A DNA stretch of 64,000 bases from Bacteroidia bacterium (GTDB lineage: Bacteria; Bacteroidota; Bacteroidia; Flavobacteriales; Flavobacteriaceae). Below are positions 1 to 8,900 of this stretch, one piece after another. How positions within the stretch are numbered: the first letter of the stretch is position 1; the number at the start of each line of letters is the position of its first letter. The position numbers and the translations under genes are program-made. Location: positions 372,001 through 436,000 of the forward strand of contig JAUIFO010000001.1 of assembly GCA_030430385.1 (NCBI GenBank). Reading direction: 5' to 3'. The notes beneath the pieces are model-generated. The model had not been told where the DNA came from. It saw only the letters and a list, made by a program, of their open reading frames with translations, and ran no database searches.

Positions 1-1
1 C

Positions 2-3000
2 GAGTGTGGTATTAATGGAGAAGTACAAGGCGTGTTGAGCGGAGAGTACACTTCATGTGGAGGATTGTTATTTGTAGATTGGACTTATATCGATGAGTGT
101 GGACGTACCATTACAGCAAGAAAGCAAGTAAAGGTAGCACCAGCACCAGCACCAACAGTAGATGACGTAGAGGATTTTACTTTGTCATGTTCAGATGCAG
201 ATAGCTATCAAGCAGATGGATTAGGATATTCAAACGGATTAGAAGGTACTTGTAACATATCAGGGACTTTAGATCCAGTACAAACTAATAACTTTGATGA
301 GTGTGGAGGAACAATCACTGTGACTTGGAATGGCGAAGATGTATGTGGTAATGTATTAAGTGCATCACAGACAATTACAGTAGATCCAGCACCAATGGCA
401 GAGTTTATCAATCCATTACCAAGTATTGATGTAACATGTGATTTAGCAGATGATTACATTGTAACAGACTTAGCGTATTCAAATGGCTTAGACGGTACAT
501 GTGGAATCAATGGTTCAGTACCAGGAAGCTTATCAGGAGAATATGATGCCTGTGGCGGAACGTTATATGTAGACTGGAAGTTTGTAGATGATTGTGGACG
601 TGAGATAGAATACAGAAAAACAATCACAGTATTACCAGCACCAGCACCAGAGGTAATTGCACCAGAGTTTTCAGATAAGATAGCTTGTGCAGATGCAGCA
701 GGATTTGAAGCAGGTAATGCAACTTATAGTAATGACTTATCAGGATTATGTGAGTTATCAGGCGAGATCGAAGCAGATGTTGTAAAACAATACACAGCAT
801 GTGGCGGCTTGATTACAATCACATATACAGGTATGGATGCATGTGAGAACCCACTAAGTGCAGGACCATTCTACATAGAAGTAGATCCAGCACCAGAAGC
901 GGTAGTAGATGCACCAGAGTTTCCAGAGAGTATTGCATGTGCAGATGCAGACGCATTTGCAGCAGGTAATGCAACATACAGCAATGGATTAGAAGGAACA
1001 GACTGTGAGATCTCAGGCGAGATTGAAGCAGATGTTGTTAAAGAATACACAGCATGTGGAGGTGTTATCACAGTTTCTTACACAGGTAAGGATATTTGTG
1101 ATAGAGACTTATCAGCAGGACCATACTATATAGAAGTAGATCCAGCACCAGCACCAACTGTAAGTGCACCAGAATTCCCAAGTGAAATTATGTGTGCAAT
1201 GGCAGCCGGGTTTGAAGCAGACAATGCAACTTACACAAATGGCTTAACAGGTGACTGTGAGATTTCAGGAGAGTTAGAAGCAGAGGTTGTAAAAGAATAC
1301 AACGCTTGTGGTGGAACGATCACGATTTCTTACTACGGTTATGATGTATGTCAGAACCCACTAAGTGCAGGACCATTTACAGTAACAGTAATGCCAGCAC
1401 CAGAGGCAGATGTAACAGCACCAGAGTTCCCATCGAACATTGCATGTGCAGACGCAGCTGGATTTGAAGCAGGTAATGCAACATACAGTAATGGTTTAGA
1501 ACAAACAGCATGTGAGATTTCAGGCGAGATCGAAGCAGATGTTGTTAAAGAATACGATGCATGTGGCGGAACGATTACGATCACTTACACAGGTAAAGAT
1601 ATTTGTGATAGAGACTTATCAGCAGGACCATATGTAATCACAGTAGATCCAGCACCAGAGGCAGATGTAATGGCACCTCAGTTCCCTGAGAAGATTGCAT
1701 GTGCAGACGCAGCCGGATTTGAAGCAGGTAATGCAACATATAGCAACGGATTGGAAGAGACAGCATGTGAGATTTCAGGTGAGATCGAAGCAGACGTTGT
1801 TAAAGAATACGATGCATGTGGCGGAACGATTACAATCACTTACACAGGTAAAGATGCATGTGATAGAGATTTATCAGCAGGACCATACGTAATAGAAGTA
1901 GATCCAGCACCAGCACCAACTGTAAGCGCACCAGAATTCCCAAGTGAGATTATGTGTGCAATGGCAGCCGGATTTGAAGCAGCTAATGCGACTTACACTA
2001 ATGGCTTAACAGGTGACTGTGAGATCTCAGGTGAGTTAGAAGCAAATGTTGTAAAAGATTACACAGCTTGTGGAGGAACGATCACTATTTCTTACGAAGG
2101 TATAGATGCATGTGATAATCCACTAGCGGCTGGACCATATACAGTTAATGTAATGCCAGCACCAGAAGCAGATGTAACGGCACCTCAGTTCCCTGAGAAG
2201 ATTGCATGTGCAGATGCAGCTGGATTTGAAGCAGGTAATGCTACTTACAGCAATGGATTAGAAGGAACAGACTGTGAGATCTCAGGCGAGATTGAAGCAG
2301 ATGTTGTTAAAGAATACACAGCATGTGGAGGTGTTATCACAGTTTCTTACACAGGTAAGGATATTTGTGATAGAGACTTATCAGCAGGACCATACTATAT
2401 AGAAGTAGATCCAGCACCAGCACCAACTGTAAGTGCACCAGAATTCCCAAGTGAAATTATGTGTGCAATGGCAGCCGGGTTTGAAGCAGACAATGCAACT
2501 TACACAAATGGCTTAACAGGTGACTGTGAGATTTCAGGAGAGTTAGAAGCAGAGGTTGTAAAAGAATACAACGCTTGTGGTGGAACGATCACGATTTCTT
2601 ACTACGGTTATGATGTATGTCAGAACCCACTAAGTGCAGGACCATTTACAGTAACAGTAATGCCAGCACCAGAGGCAGATGTAACAGCACCAGAGTTCCC
2701 ATCGAACATTGCATGTGCAGACGCAGCTGGATTTGAAGCAGGTAATGCAACATACAGTAATGGCTTAGAACAAACAGCATGTGAGATTTCAGGCGAGATC
2801 GAAGCAGATGTTGTTAAAGATTACGATGCATGTGGCGGAACGATTACGATCACTTACACAGGTAAAGATATTTGTGATAGAGACTTATCAGCAGGACCAT
2901 ATGTAATTGCAGTAGATCCAGCACCAGAGGCAGATGTAATGGCACCTCAGTTCCCTGAGAAGATTGCATGTGTTGATGCAGAAGGATTTGAAGCAGGTAA

Positions 3001-4215
3001 TGCAACATACAGTAATGGATTAGAAGAGACAGCATGTGAGATTTCAGGTGAGATCGAAGCAGATGTTGTTAAAGATTACGATGTATGTGGCGGAACGATT
3101 ACAATCACTTACACAGGTAAAGATGCATGTGATAGAGACTTATCGGCAGGACCATATGTAATAGAAGTAGATCCAGCACCAGCACCATATTTCAATGAGA
3201 TTGATGATGCTAGTATAGCATGTGAGGACTTAGCGACTTACGTACCAGAGTACTTAAGCTATACAAATGGAATTGATGGACCATGTGGTATTAATGGAGA
3301 GGTTCAAGGTGTAGCACAACCATTCGATGGAAGCTGTGGAACCTTTGAAGTAGACTTCTCGTATGAGTCATGTGGCGTTACAATTACAGCGAAGCAAGTA
3401 ATTACTGTAATCGATGAGACAGCACCAGTATTGGTAGGCGAGTTACCACAAGGTATCTCAGATGTCAATGGATGTTTATCAGATGCACCAGCAGCTCCAA
3501 CAGAGGAGGAGATTGAGGCATTATTCAGTGATAACTGTGGCAATGTTAATGCAACTTTAGAGGTTGTATCACCAGAGCAAAATACAGATTGTTTATGGGC
3601 CGTATTATACAGATACACGATCCAGGATGACTGTGGTAATTTTGCAGCACCAGTTAAGATTTACCATAATGGTGGTGATATGACAGCACCAGAATTGGTA
3701 GGTGAGTTACCAGAAGGCGTAACAGGTTTACAGTGTAAGGATGAGAATCCAGGCGCACCAGACTTGTCAGCGATCCAGGCAGCTTACACAGATAACTGTG
3801 GTGATGTTATAATCACACCATTTGAGCCAGTAATGGCAGGAGATGATTGTGAGTGGTCATTCACGTATGAGTACGAGATTAAGGATTCATGTGGTAACAA
3901 GTTACCAAACTTAGTGATCGTAAACAGTGGAGCAGATACAATGCCACCAGTGTTAGAAGGAGAGATTCCAATGGGAATGAACTCAGTGAATGCTTGTATA
4001 GATTCAGACTTAGGAGAACCAACAGAGGAAGAGATCGCAGCATTGTTCTCTGATAACTGTGCGGAGATCACAGCTGATAATGTATATAAGATTGAGAAGC
4101 TAGCAATTGGAGACGATTGTGAGTGGATAAGAGTATTTGAATACACAGTATCAGATGACTGTGATAATACATATCCAACATTTAAGATCAATTACCAAGG
4201 TGGTGATACTGAAGA
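2..4215 (+). repeat. Long direct repeat, copy 1 (partner 8503-12716)
   Basis: The two stretches align without any insertion or deletion at offset 8,501, with only a few differences per 60 bases in the lines I compared by eye. The repeat begins before the window edge and ends sharply at the codons for GGDTE, after which the genes are unrelated for about 1 kb or more. Confidence 0.85.
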
Positions 4216-5431
4216 CCCAACATTTGAAGTATTCCCAGATGATATCACTATTGAGTGTTCTGAAATTGAAAACTTAGAATTGTTCAGTATCCTTTCATAT
4301 CTTGATGATAACCAGGTACCATTCCCAGTACCAGCAGATAACTGTTCTGTAACGTTAGATTGGGAAGCAGATGTAGTTGCTGGCCCTCAAGAATGTCCTA
4401 CAATAGCTGTATGTACTAAGAAGTTCATTGCTACTGATGGATGTGGAAATTCAACTGAAAGAACATTAACTGTAACCATTGTTGATACAGAAGGACCAGT
4501 TATAGATTGTCCAGAAGATGAAGACTTTGGTCTTGTTGATGAAGCGCCAACTGATTTTGCTGATAAAGCAACTTGGGTAGATTGTCAAGGTTCAGGAGAA
4601 ACGGCTGACTTTACTGATAGTGAATTAGAAGTATCTCAAGGTCAACAAACTCAAGTAGGATCTGAATTAAGATTCATGTTCTATGAAGGTTATATTTTAA
4701 CGTTTGGTGATGCACCTGCAGGAACTGTAAATGATGCACCATATTACACTGGTATTGTAACAGATCTTAATGGTAATCATTTACCAGCTTATGGATCTTT
4801 TGAATTGATTTTCTATTTTAATAACCAATTCCCTGATTTCAGTGTTGTTCAAAATGGAGAAGAAGTAGGATATGGAGCTCCAGATAATAATGGTAACCCA
4901 TCTTGTGATAGTTTAGATTGGTATTTTGAAGCTGATGGTCATAACAAAGACTTCTATATGGAATGCGCTCAGTTTGAGTACACAACTGAATACTCATTCA
5001 CTCGTACGTTCACTGCTTATGATGCTTGTGGAAATATTGGAGAATGTTCAGTAACTTACACTTGGAATATTGCTGAAATCCTTTACAGAGATGATATGAC
5101 AGTAAGTGATTCTATCGAGTTCAATCCAACTAATAGAGGACAAGAGTCTGAAGTTAGCGAAGAAGAGAAAATCGATTTCAAAGCGTACCCAGTACCATTT
5201 GATAACGAAGTGACTATTTCATACGAGTTTGATTACAGAACAGATGTAACAATAGAGTTATTTGATACTAAAGGCTTATTAGTGTCTAGCGTAACAAATA
5301 ATAGATATGTTGCAGGTTCATCAGATTCTACGAAGTTAGACTTAACTAAAACGCCAAGTCAAGTACTTTACGTGAAGTTAACAACTAACAAAGGAACAGT
5401 TACTAAGAAGATTGTATCTTCAGGTAGATAG
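2..5431 (+). CDS. Giant T9SS-secreted cysteine-rich repeat protein, 5' end outside window
   Basis: The frame is open from the first bases, so the true start lies upstream; the first in-window ATG (position 32) is inside a repeat. The visible part holds most of one and then 13 complete class-B repeats of about 84 residues. Each has the pattern Cys - YSNGL - C.ISG - D.CGG - D.C - SAGP - PAP, with four cysteines. Three class-A repeats (SDNCG, GDDC.W, GGD) follow, then a unique tail and a type A T9SS sorting domain (FKAYPVPFDNEVTI to the end). Family knowledge: such domains direct export across the outer membrane and surface attachment. Role as an adhesin or surface fibre is inference. The downstream gene is a close paralogue; up to base 4215 both align without gaps at an offset of 8,501. 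The repeats prefer GAG, AAG and TTA codons, while the tail uses more GAA and CTT. Confidence 0.9.
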   Translation, partial: ECGINGEVQGVLSGEYTSCGGLLFVDWTYIDECGRTITARKQVKVAPAPAPTVDDVEDFTLSCSDADSYQADGLGYSNGLEGTCNISGTLDPVQTNNFDECGGTITVTWNGEDVCGNVLSASQTITVDPAPMAEFINPLPSIDVTCDLADDYIVTDLAYSNGLDGTCGINGSVPGSLSGEYDACGGTLYVDWKFVDDCGREIEYRKTITVLPAPAPEVIAPEFSDKIACADAAGFEAGNATYSNDLSGLCELSGEIEADVVKQYTACGGLITITYTGMDACENPLSAGPFYIEVDPAPEAVVDAPEFPESIACADADAFAAGNATYSNGLEGTDCEISGEIEADVVKEYTACGGVITVSYTGKDICDRDLSAGPYYIEVDPAPAPTVSAPEFPSEIMCAMAAGFEADNATYTNGLTGDCEISGELEAEVVKEYNACGGTITISYYGYDVCQNPLSAGPFTVTVMPAPEADVTAPEFPSNIACADAAGFEAGNATYSNGLEQTACEISGEIEADVVKEYDACGGTITITYTGKDICDRDLSAGPYVITVDPAPEADVMAPQFPEKIACADAAGFEAGNATYSNGLEETACEISGEIEADVVKEYDACGGTITITYTGKDACDRDLSAGPYVIEVDPAPAPTVSAPEFPSEIMCAMAAGFEAANATYTNGLTGDCEISGELEANVVKDYTACGGTITISYEGIDACDNPLAAGPYTVNVMPAPEADVTAPQFPEKIACADAAGFEAGNATYSNGLEGTDCEISGEIEADVVKEYTACGGVITVSYTGKDICDRDLSAGPYYIEVDPAPAPTVSAPEFPSEIMCAMAAGFEADNATYTNGLTGDCEISGELEAEVVKEYNACGGTITISYYGYDVCQNPLSAGPFTVTVMPAPEADVTAPEFPSNIACADAAGFEAGNATYSNGLEQTACEISGEIEADVVKDYDACGGTITITYTGKDICDRDLSAGPYVIAVDPAPEADVMAPQFPEKIACVDAEGFEAGNATYSNGLEETACEISGEIEADVVKDYDVCGGTITITYTGKDACDRDLSAGPYVIEVDPAPAPYFNEIDDASIACEDLATYVPEYLSYTNGIDGPCGINGEVQGVAQPFDGSCGTFEVDFSYESCGVTITAKQVITVIDETAPVLVGELPQGISDVNGCLSDAPAAPTEEEIEALFSDNCGNVNATLEVVSPEQNTDCLWAVLYRYTIQDDCGNFAAPVKIYHNGGDMTAPELVGELPEGVTGLQCKDENPGAPDLSAIQAAYTDNCGDVIITPFEPVMAGDDCEWSFTYEYEIKDSCGNKLPNLVIVNSGADTMPPVLEGEIPMGMNSVNACIDSDLGEPTEEEIAALFSDNCAEITADNVYKIEKLAIGDDCEWIRVFEYTVSDDCDNTYPTFKINYQGGDTEDPTFEVFPDDITIECSEIENLELFSILSYLDDNQVPFPVPADNCSVTLDWEADVVAGPQECPTIAVCTKKFIATDGCGNSTERTLTVTIVDTEGPVIDCPEDEDFGLVDEAPTDFADKATWVDCQGSGETADFTDSELEVSQGQQTQVGSELRFMFYEGYILTFGDAPAGTVNDAPYYTGIVTDLNGNHLPAYGSFELIFYFNNQFPDFSVVQNGEEVGYGAPDNNGNPSCDSLDWYFEADGHNKDFYMECAQFEYTTEYSFTRTFTAYDACGNIGECSVTYTWNIAEILYRDDMTVSDSIEFNPTNRGQESEVSEEEKIDFKAYPVPFDNEVTISYEFDYRTDVTIELFDTKGLLVSSVTNNRYVAGSSDSTKLDLTKTPSQVLYVKLTTNKGTVTKKIVSSGR
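899..3187 (+). repeat. 1,269-bp higher-order tandem repeat in the first giant gene
   Basis: Five class-B units (899-2167) are followed by four more units of the same series (2168-3187) at a constant offset of 1,269 bp, that is 423 codons. The copies are nearly identical at DNA level; both encode, for example, VSYTGKD and GYDVCQNPLSAGP. These variants are absent at the matching places of the second giant gene. Confidence 0.85.
4216..5170 (+). other. Variable C-terminal cassette of the first giant gene
   Basis: This region differs from the second giant gene apart from a short shared HYR-like frame (DEAPTDFADKA before, TRTFTA-DACGN after). Within that frame, about 4613-4993 encode an inserted domain I do not recognise, rich in aromatic residues (YYTG, FELIFYF, LDWYF). 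Codon choice is closer to ordinary genes of this window than to the repeats. Confidence 0.7.
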
Positions 5432-5502
5432 TTTGATAAATAATTAGGGAAAATTCCCTAAGGGTAAATACAAAAGGCAGCTAGTAATAGCTGCCTTTTT
5501 TT
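5432..5502 (+). repeat. 3' flank shared with the second giant gene
   Basis: The bases after the stop codon match 14554-14624 almost perfectly: a short AT stretch, a perfect 18-base palindrome at 5444-5461 (TTAGGGAAAATTCCCTAA), then a terminator hairpin. Identity continues from the sorting-domain codons (from 5171, partner 14293) and stops in the T-run. Confidence 0.85.
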
Positions 5503-5512
5503 TTTTTTTTTT
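5472..5512 (+). terminator. Rho-independent terminator with 17-T tract
   Basis: Stem GGCAGCTA / TAGCTGCC with loop GTAA is followed by 17 consecutive T residues. It closes the first giant gene. The partner after the second giant gene has the same stem but only 7 T. Confidence 0.9.
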
Positions 5513-5994
5513 AATCATTATTTATCAATAAGATAAGGCGTTATTTTTTGTTACATAGCTAAGAAATAATTATTGTTTTCTTCGTTTCATCGAAGATTTT
5601 CGCATTGAAAATGAGCTACTTTCCGATTAACTGCATAAAAAAGTTGCTCAACTGTTCAATATTCGAAAAATTCTAAATATAATTTGGGAATCAACATTTT
5701 ATCTTCTACTTTTGATGATAAGCGAATTTATACTTTTAAATTCTCTGTGTCATAATTTTGAAGTCTGAAAAGATTACATATTATGATTCTCTTCAAAAGA
5801 TTGTTTAATAGCATAGCAATTGATTATTAGCATTTTATTGATTTAGGAATAGTACATATTCTGATTTTTTAGGTTGTATTGATTACGATACAATTTGAAG
5901 GTATTTAGAATATACTAAAAGGATAATAGCGGTGCATTATTATGTATTGTTATTTAATAAATGTTAAGATAATTTTAATTTAAAACCAAATGTT
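5513..5994 (+). other. AT-rich intergenic leader region before the second giant gene
   Basis: There is no convincing coding frame here. The region contains a good promoter match at 5683-5714. If that promoter is used, the second giant gene has an untranslated leader of about 270 bases. I saw no riboswitch class or further strong hairpin. Confidence 0.5.
5683..5714 (+). promoter_or_regulatory. Predicted Bacteroidota-type promoter for the second giant gene
   Basis: TTTG at 5683-5686, a 20-base spacer, and TACTTTTG at 5707-5714 fit the Bacteroidota consensus TTTG-N19-TAnnTTTG. It lies about 280 bases before the start codon; no better match was found closer to the gene. Confidence 0.5.
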
Positions 5995-8900
5995 ATGTTT
6001 ATGAGCAATTTTACCTTTAGTAGTAGTTTGAAGACTGTTACTAGCTTATTATGTTGTAGCATCGGCCTTACTAAACTACGTGGAAGCATTCAATCAGTGA
6101 TGGTTGTAATGCTTTTATTATTAGGAAGTGTTTCGATGTATGGGCAGGTATCGGAGCGTAGTACGTTTTTCGATCGTTGTTTGGAGGATGCCCCTCCAGG
6201 CCCAAGCGAGTTGGATGTAGCCAATCTGTATTTGAATCAGTGTGGCGATACACCAGCAGAAGTTACAAAGACACCAAATATCACAGGGAATGACTGTGAT
6301 TGGGAAGTCGAGTACACTTATTTTATTAAATGTGGGAACTTCGAAGAGGAGATCAAGATTGGTTATGTAGGCGGTGATCGTACACCACCATCGTTAAATG
6401 ATGGTGCACAAGTACCACAAGGCGGAAGTAACATCAATGCTTGTTTTTCAGAAGCACCTATGGGCCCAAGTGAAGCAGATATCGCAGAGTTATATTCAGA
6501 TAACTGTGGCGATGTTATAGTAACTAAGTCAGGGTCACCACAAGGAGACGACTGTTCATGGACAGCGTATTACAAGTATTCAATTCAGGATACCTGTGGT
6601 AATTTTGCAGCAGAGTTAGATGTAAATTATAGCGGCGGCGATAATGAAGCGCCACAATTAGTTAGTGAGCTACCAGAAGGTGGATCAGGATTAAACTTAT
6701 GTTACAATGACCGTCCATTAGGACCAAGCGAGTCAGATATTGCAGCGTTATATTCAGATAACTGTGGTAACGTAACAGTAGAGAAGACCGAAGAGACTAA
6801 AGGCAGCGATTGTAAGTGGTATGCTATCTATACGTATACGATAGTTGATGACTGTAACAATTATGCCAATCCAGTACAGGTAATTTATTCAGGCGGAGAT
6901 TCAGAGCCACCAGTATTAAATAATGTACCAAAAGATGCGTTTTATTCTTGTATAGATGAAGTACCATCACCAGCCCAAGTATCATATACCGATAACTGTG
7001 ATCAAACGATCAAGATCGAGTATGTAGAGGACTTAAGTGGTTTAGGAGATTACTGTACAGGCGGAAAGATTGTAAGAACATGGACCGCAACAGATCAGTG
7101 TAATAATAGCACATCTTTATCTCAGAACATTACCGTACAAGGCGCACCAGATTCAGAATTAACAGTGCCAGAGTTTCCAGATAGTTTATCATGTTCAGAG
7201 GCTTACAACTATGAGGTGTCAGATGCGACTTACTCTAATGGTGTAACTTCAGGCGCATGTGCAATATCAGGAAGCATTACAGCAACTGTAACTAATGATT
7301 TTGATGTATGTGGCGGAAAGATTGTAATTAGCTATACAGGTGAAGATGCCTGTGGTACTCCATTAAGTGCAGGACCATATGAGATCAATGTAGAAGCAGC
7401 ACCAGCGTCACAATTAGATCCAGTAGAGAACTTTACCTTATCATGTGCAGAGGCAGCAGCTTATGTAGCAGGACCATTAAACTATAACAATGGCGAAGAA
7501 GGTGATTGTAACTTAAGTGGATCAATAGAGCCAGTTCAAAAGAATGAGTTTGATGCCTGTGGTGGAAAGATCACTGTAACATGGGATGGCGAGGATGCTT
7601 GTGGTAATCCATTAAGTGCCTTAATAGATATAACCGTAGAAGCAGCACCAGCACCAGAGTTTGCACCAATCGAGATAGAGTCAAGTTTATCATGTGCAGA
7701 TGCAGCAGGTTATGTAGCTAGTGGATTAAATTATGATAACGGAGAAGAAGGTTTATGTAACATAAGTGGTATTATCGATCCACAGCAGTCAAATGATTTT
7801 GATGCATGTGGTGGAACGATTAACATCACTTGGTCAGGCGAGGATGTATGTGGTAACCCACTAAGTACATCAGCAACGATTCAAGTAGAACCAGCGCCAA
7901 TGGCAGAGGTTACTACACCAGAATTTCCAGAGAGCATTGCTTGTGCAGATGCAGGCGCATTTACAGCAGGAGATGCTACTTATACTAACGGTTTAACAGG
8001 AGACTGTGAGATCTCAGGAAGCTTAACAGCAAACGTAGAGAGTGAGTATGATGCCTGTGGCGGAAAGATCACAATAACATATAATGGTGAAGATGCTTGT
8101 GGACGTCCATTAAGCGCAGGACCATTTGATGTAGATGTAGATCCAGCACCAGAAGCTACTATTACAGTACCAGAATTCCCAGAGAGCATTGCATGTGCAA
8201 TGGCAGCCGGATTTGAAGCAGGAGATGCTACTTACACTAATGGTTTAACAGGAGACTGTGAGATCTCAGGAAGCTTAACAGCAAATGTAGAGAATGACTA
8301 TGATCTATGTGGCGGAAAGATCACAATTACTTATTATGGAGAAGATGCCTGTGGCCGTATATTAAGCGCAGGGCCATATGATGTAGATGTAAATCCAGCA
8401 CCAGAGGCTAGTTTTGCTCCAGCAGGACATGAAGATATTTCATGTGCAGATGCAGAGAACTACCAAGCAGGAACCTTAAGCTATTCAAATGGCTTAGATG
8501 GTGAGTGTGGTATCAATGGAGAAGTACAAGGCGAGTTGAGTGGAGAGTACACTTCATGTGGCGGATTGTTATTTGTAGATTGGACTTATACCGATGAGTG
8601 TGGACGTACCATTACAGCAAGAAAGCAAGTAAAGGTAGGACCAGCACCAGCACCAACAGTAAATGACGTAGAGGATTTTACTTTGTCATGTTCAGATGCA
8701 GATAGCTACCAAGCAGATGGATTAGGATATTCAAACGGATTAGAAGGTACTTGTAACATATCAGGGACTTTAGATCCAGTTCAAACGAATAACTTTGATG
8801 AGTGTGGAGGAACAATTACTGTGACTTGGAATGGAGAAGATGTATGTGGTAATGTATTAAGTGCATCACAGACAATTACAGTAGATCCAGCACCAATGGC

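Noticed and set aside
899-3187. Regular repeats that could be taken for a CRISPR array or satellite DNA
   Set aside because: Period is about 254 bp without unique spacers, and the reading frame stays open with conserved protein motifs, so it is a coding repeat.
3304-4191. Antisense frames of 104 and 135 codons, repeated at 11805-12692
   Set aside because: They lie opposite the repeat genes, occur in both copies because the DNA is duplicated, and their proteins are low-complexity Ser/Ile-rich sequences without any family features.
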